From: Desulfurococcales archaeon
Lineage (GTDB): Archaea > Thermoproteota > Thermoprotei_A > Sulfolobales > AG1
Reading direction: 5' to 3'
Assembly: GCA_026990885.1 (NCBI GenBank)
Contig: JALXCO010000083.1
Location: forward strand, 1 to 7,455
Length of the DNA stretch: 7,455 bases
Within the stretch, counting starts at the first letter, position 1, and each line of letters starts with the position of its first letter. The translations under genes were made by a program, and so were the position numbers. Below the pieces are notes generated by a model. The model was not told the DNA's origin and did not search any database. It saw nothing but the letters and a program-made list of their open reading frames with translations. Below, in pieces: positions 6,678 through 7,455 of this stretch.

Positions 6678-6692
6678 TAGCATAAAATACTA
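6678..6692. promoter_or_regulatory. Putative operator box 2
   Basis: Near-palindrome TAGCATAAAATACTA (TAGCAT-AAA-ATACTA, one mismatch between half sites). It is an inverted copy of box 1; the inner 11 bases of the two boxes (6652-6662 and 6678-6688) are perfect reverse complements. It lies between the plus-strand TATA element and the predicted start of the divergent gene, the classic place for an archaeal repressor. Confidence 0.5.
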
Positions 6693-6703
6693 CCGGATAA
6701 GCT

Positions 6704-7455
6704 ATGGATATCCAGAAGAAAGCTAGAGCTAGACACAAGCTAGTAATCATCGTAGCAACCCTACTGCTGGTTGCCCAGATAAGTCAGGCCGCTACCGTGG
6801 TTCCCGGTAGCGATCCGTCTATAGGTCGAGATGGTAGATTGATTACTGTAGCCGTCTCTGGAAACCCCCTTCTAGTGTATATAGTGGAGTTTGTTGGGGG
6901 AAGCTATGTAGATGTGCTATACCTATATCCCGGGGGAGTGGATATACATGACTACGAGCTCTCTCCACGTGATCTTGAGAGGATTGCTGAGGCCGATCTA
7001 ATCATACTGGATGGGTGGAACCATACACCCGCAAACATGGTGGTTTGGAGAAGCTTTAGTGGATCCAAGGTGGTTATCGATCTATATAGGATATCGATCG
7101 AGGAGGGGTGGAAGCCACGTAGGGTGGATGGGGTTATGGTTATAGATGAGTTTCTTTACGATCCTCAAGCCTTCAATATCAGTATTGAGACCATAGCCAG
7201 CTATCTATCCATGGCCGCGCTATCTAGAGGAAACCTCCAGGCATCCATATATTTCGATAGGTCATCGGCGATGCTTGTAGAGCTATACAGCTATATAGTT
7301 AGGGAGTCGAGATCGCTTGTGAACGGGTCTAGAGCGGTATTGGTTAGTCCAATCATGGTCTATCCAGCCATAGCTGCGGGTCTCGATATAGACTCCGTGC
7401 TCTATATTGGTGAGGGGTACGATTCTCCAGGGGTGGATCTCGATAGGGTTAGGTC
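6704..7455 (+). CDS. Secreted TroA/ZnuA-like solute-binding protein, 3' end outside window
   Basis: The open frame runs from ATG at 6704 through the window end (250 codons visible, no stop). Seen: a signal peptide with a basic start (K5, K6, R8, R10, K12), hydrophobic core about 13-26 and likely cleavage after SQA (27-29). A region at about 47-105 matches the start of cluster A-I metal-binding proteins: VEFVGG (61-66), LYPGGVDIHDYELSPRDLERI (74-94, with H82) and ADLIILDG (97-104). Later VIDEFLYDP (146-154) aligns with the family's DPHxWLDP, but its His is replaced; VSPIMVYPAIAAGL (214-227) aligns with the third His region, also without His; GEGYDSPG (236-243) follows the family pattern. Family members bind Zn or Mn; the missing ligands make this uncertain here. 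Only a weak ribosome site (GG at 6695-6696), consistent with a short leader. Divergent from the importer operon and probably co-regulated. Confidence 0.75.
   Translation, partial: MDIQKKARARHKLVIIVATLLLVAQISQAATVVPGSDPSIGRDGRLITVAVSGNPLLVYIVEFVGGSYVDVLYLYPGGVDIHDYELSPRDLERIAEADLIILDGWNHTPANMVVWRSFSGSKVVIDLYRISIEEGWKPRRVDGVMVIDEFLYDPQAFNISIETIASYLSMAALSRGNLQASIYFDRSSAMLVELYSYIVRESRSLVNGSRAVLVSPIMVYPAIAAGLDIDSVLYIGEGYDSPGVDLDRVR
6790..6812 (+). repeat. GC-rich inverted repeat early in the TroA-like gene
   Basis: Arms 6790-6797 (CGCTACCG) and 6805-6812 (CGGTAGCG) are perfect reverse complements around a 7-base loop. It lies just after the signal peptide codons, so it may simply be coding sequence; in mRNA it could fold as an 8-pair hairpin. 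Confidence 0.4.

Noticed and set aside
6652..6688. The long inverted repeat as a transcription terminator
   Set aside because: It lies between two divergent gene starts with no gene ending there, so a regulatory site fits better.
1..7455. CRISPR array, tRNA or rRNA gene, transposon ends
   Set aside because: No regularly spaced direct repeats, no cloverleaf or conserved rRNA stretch, and no transposase frame were seen; the frequent CTATAGATC-like words reflect Ile/Asp/Leu codon preference.

Overview
The window looks like a chromosomal segment of a hyperthermophilic crenarchaeon (Thermoproteota; a Desulfurococcales-like lineage is my guess). Reasons: an archaeal-type D-aminoacyl-tRNA deacylase (DtdA) and a TiaS homologue, heavy use of AGG/AGA and ATA codons, frequent TTG and probably GTG starts, short GGTG-like Shine-Dalgarno motifs, archaeal TATA-like boxes and very tight gene packing. 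No tRNA, rRNA, CRISPR array or insertion sequence is visible, and there is no gene-free stretch longer than about 100 bases.

Layout. Six genes lie on the minus strand in two blocks, and a seventh lies on the plus strand at the right edge. Reading leftward from 6606, the first block is a type II ABC importer: a membrane-anchored substrate-binding protein with a long coiled-coil stalk, a FecCD/BtuC permease and a FecE/BtuD-like ATPase with a C-terminal extra domain. The three genes overlap and almost surely form one operon. The substrate is probably a metal chelate (cobalamin, haem or siderophore class), but the sequence does not fix which. After a gap of about 100 bases comes a second same-strand block, dtdA - rnz - tiaS. 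All three products act on tRNA: removal of mischarged D-amino acids, 3'-end maturation and agmatidine modification of the CAU anticodon of tRNA-Ile2.

Divergent from the ABC operon, starting at 6704 and cut by the window end, is a secreted protein resembling TroA/ZnuA metal-binding proteins. It keeps only the first of their usual His ligands. The 97 bases between the two divergent starts hold the most interesting non-coding signal: two near-palindromic 15-base boxes in inverted orientation, centres 30 bases apart, embracing a TATA-like core, plus a separate perfect 8-base-arm palindrome over the start region of the substrate-binding protein gene. I infer coordinated, probably ligand-responsive, control of two different solute-binding proteins and one transporter.

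Other oddities are a Thr in place of the Q-loop Gln of the ATPase, a Ser in the acidic motif of TiaS, and an RNase Z without the usual exosite arm.
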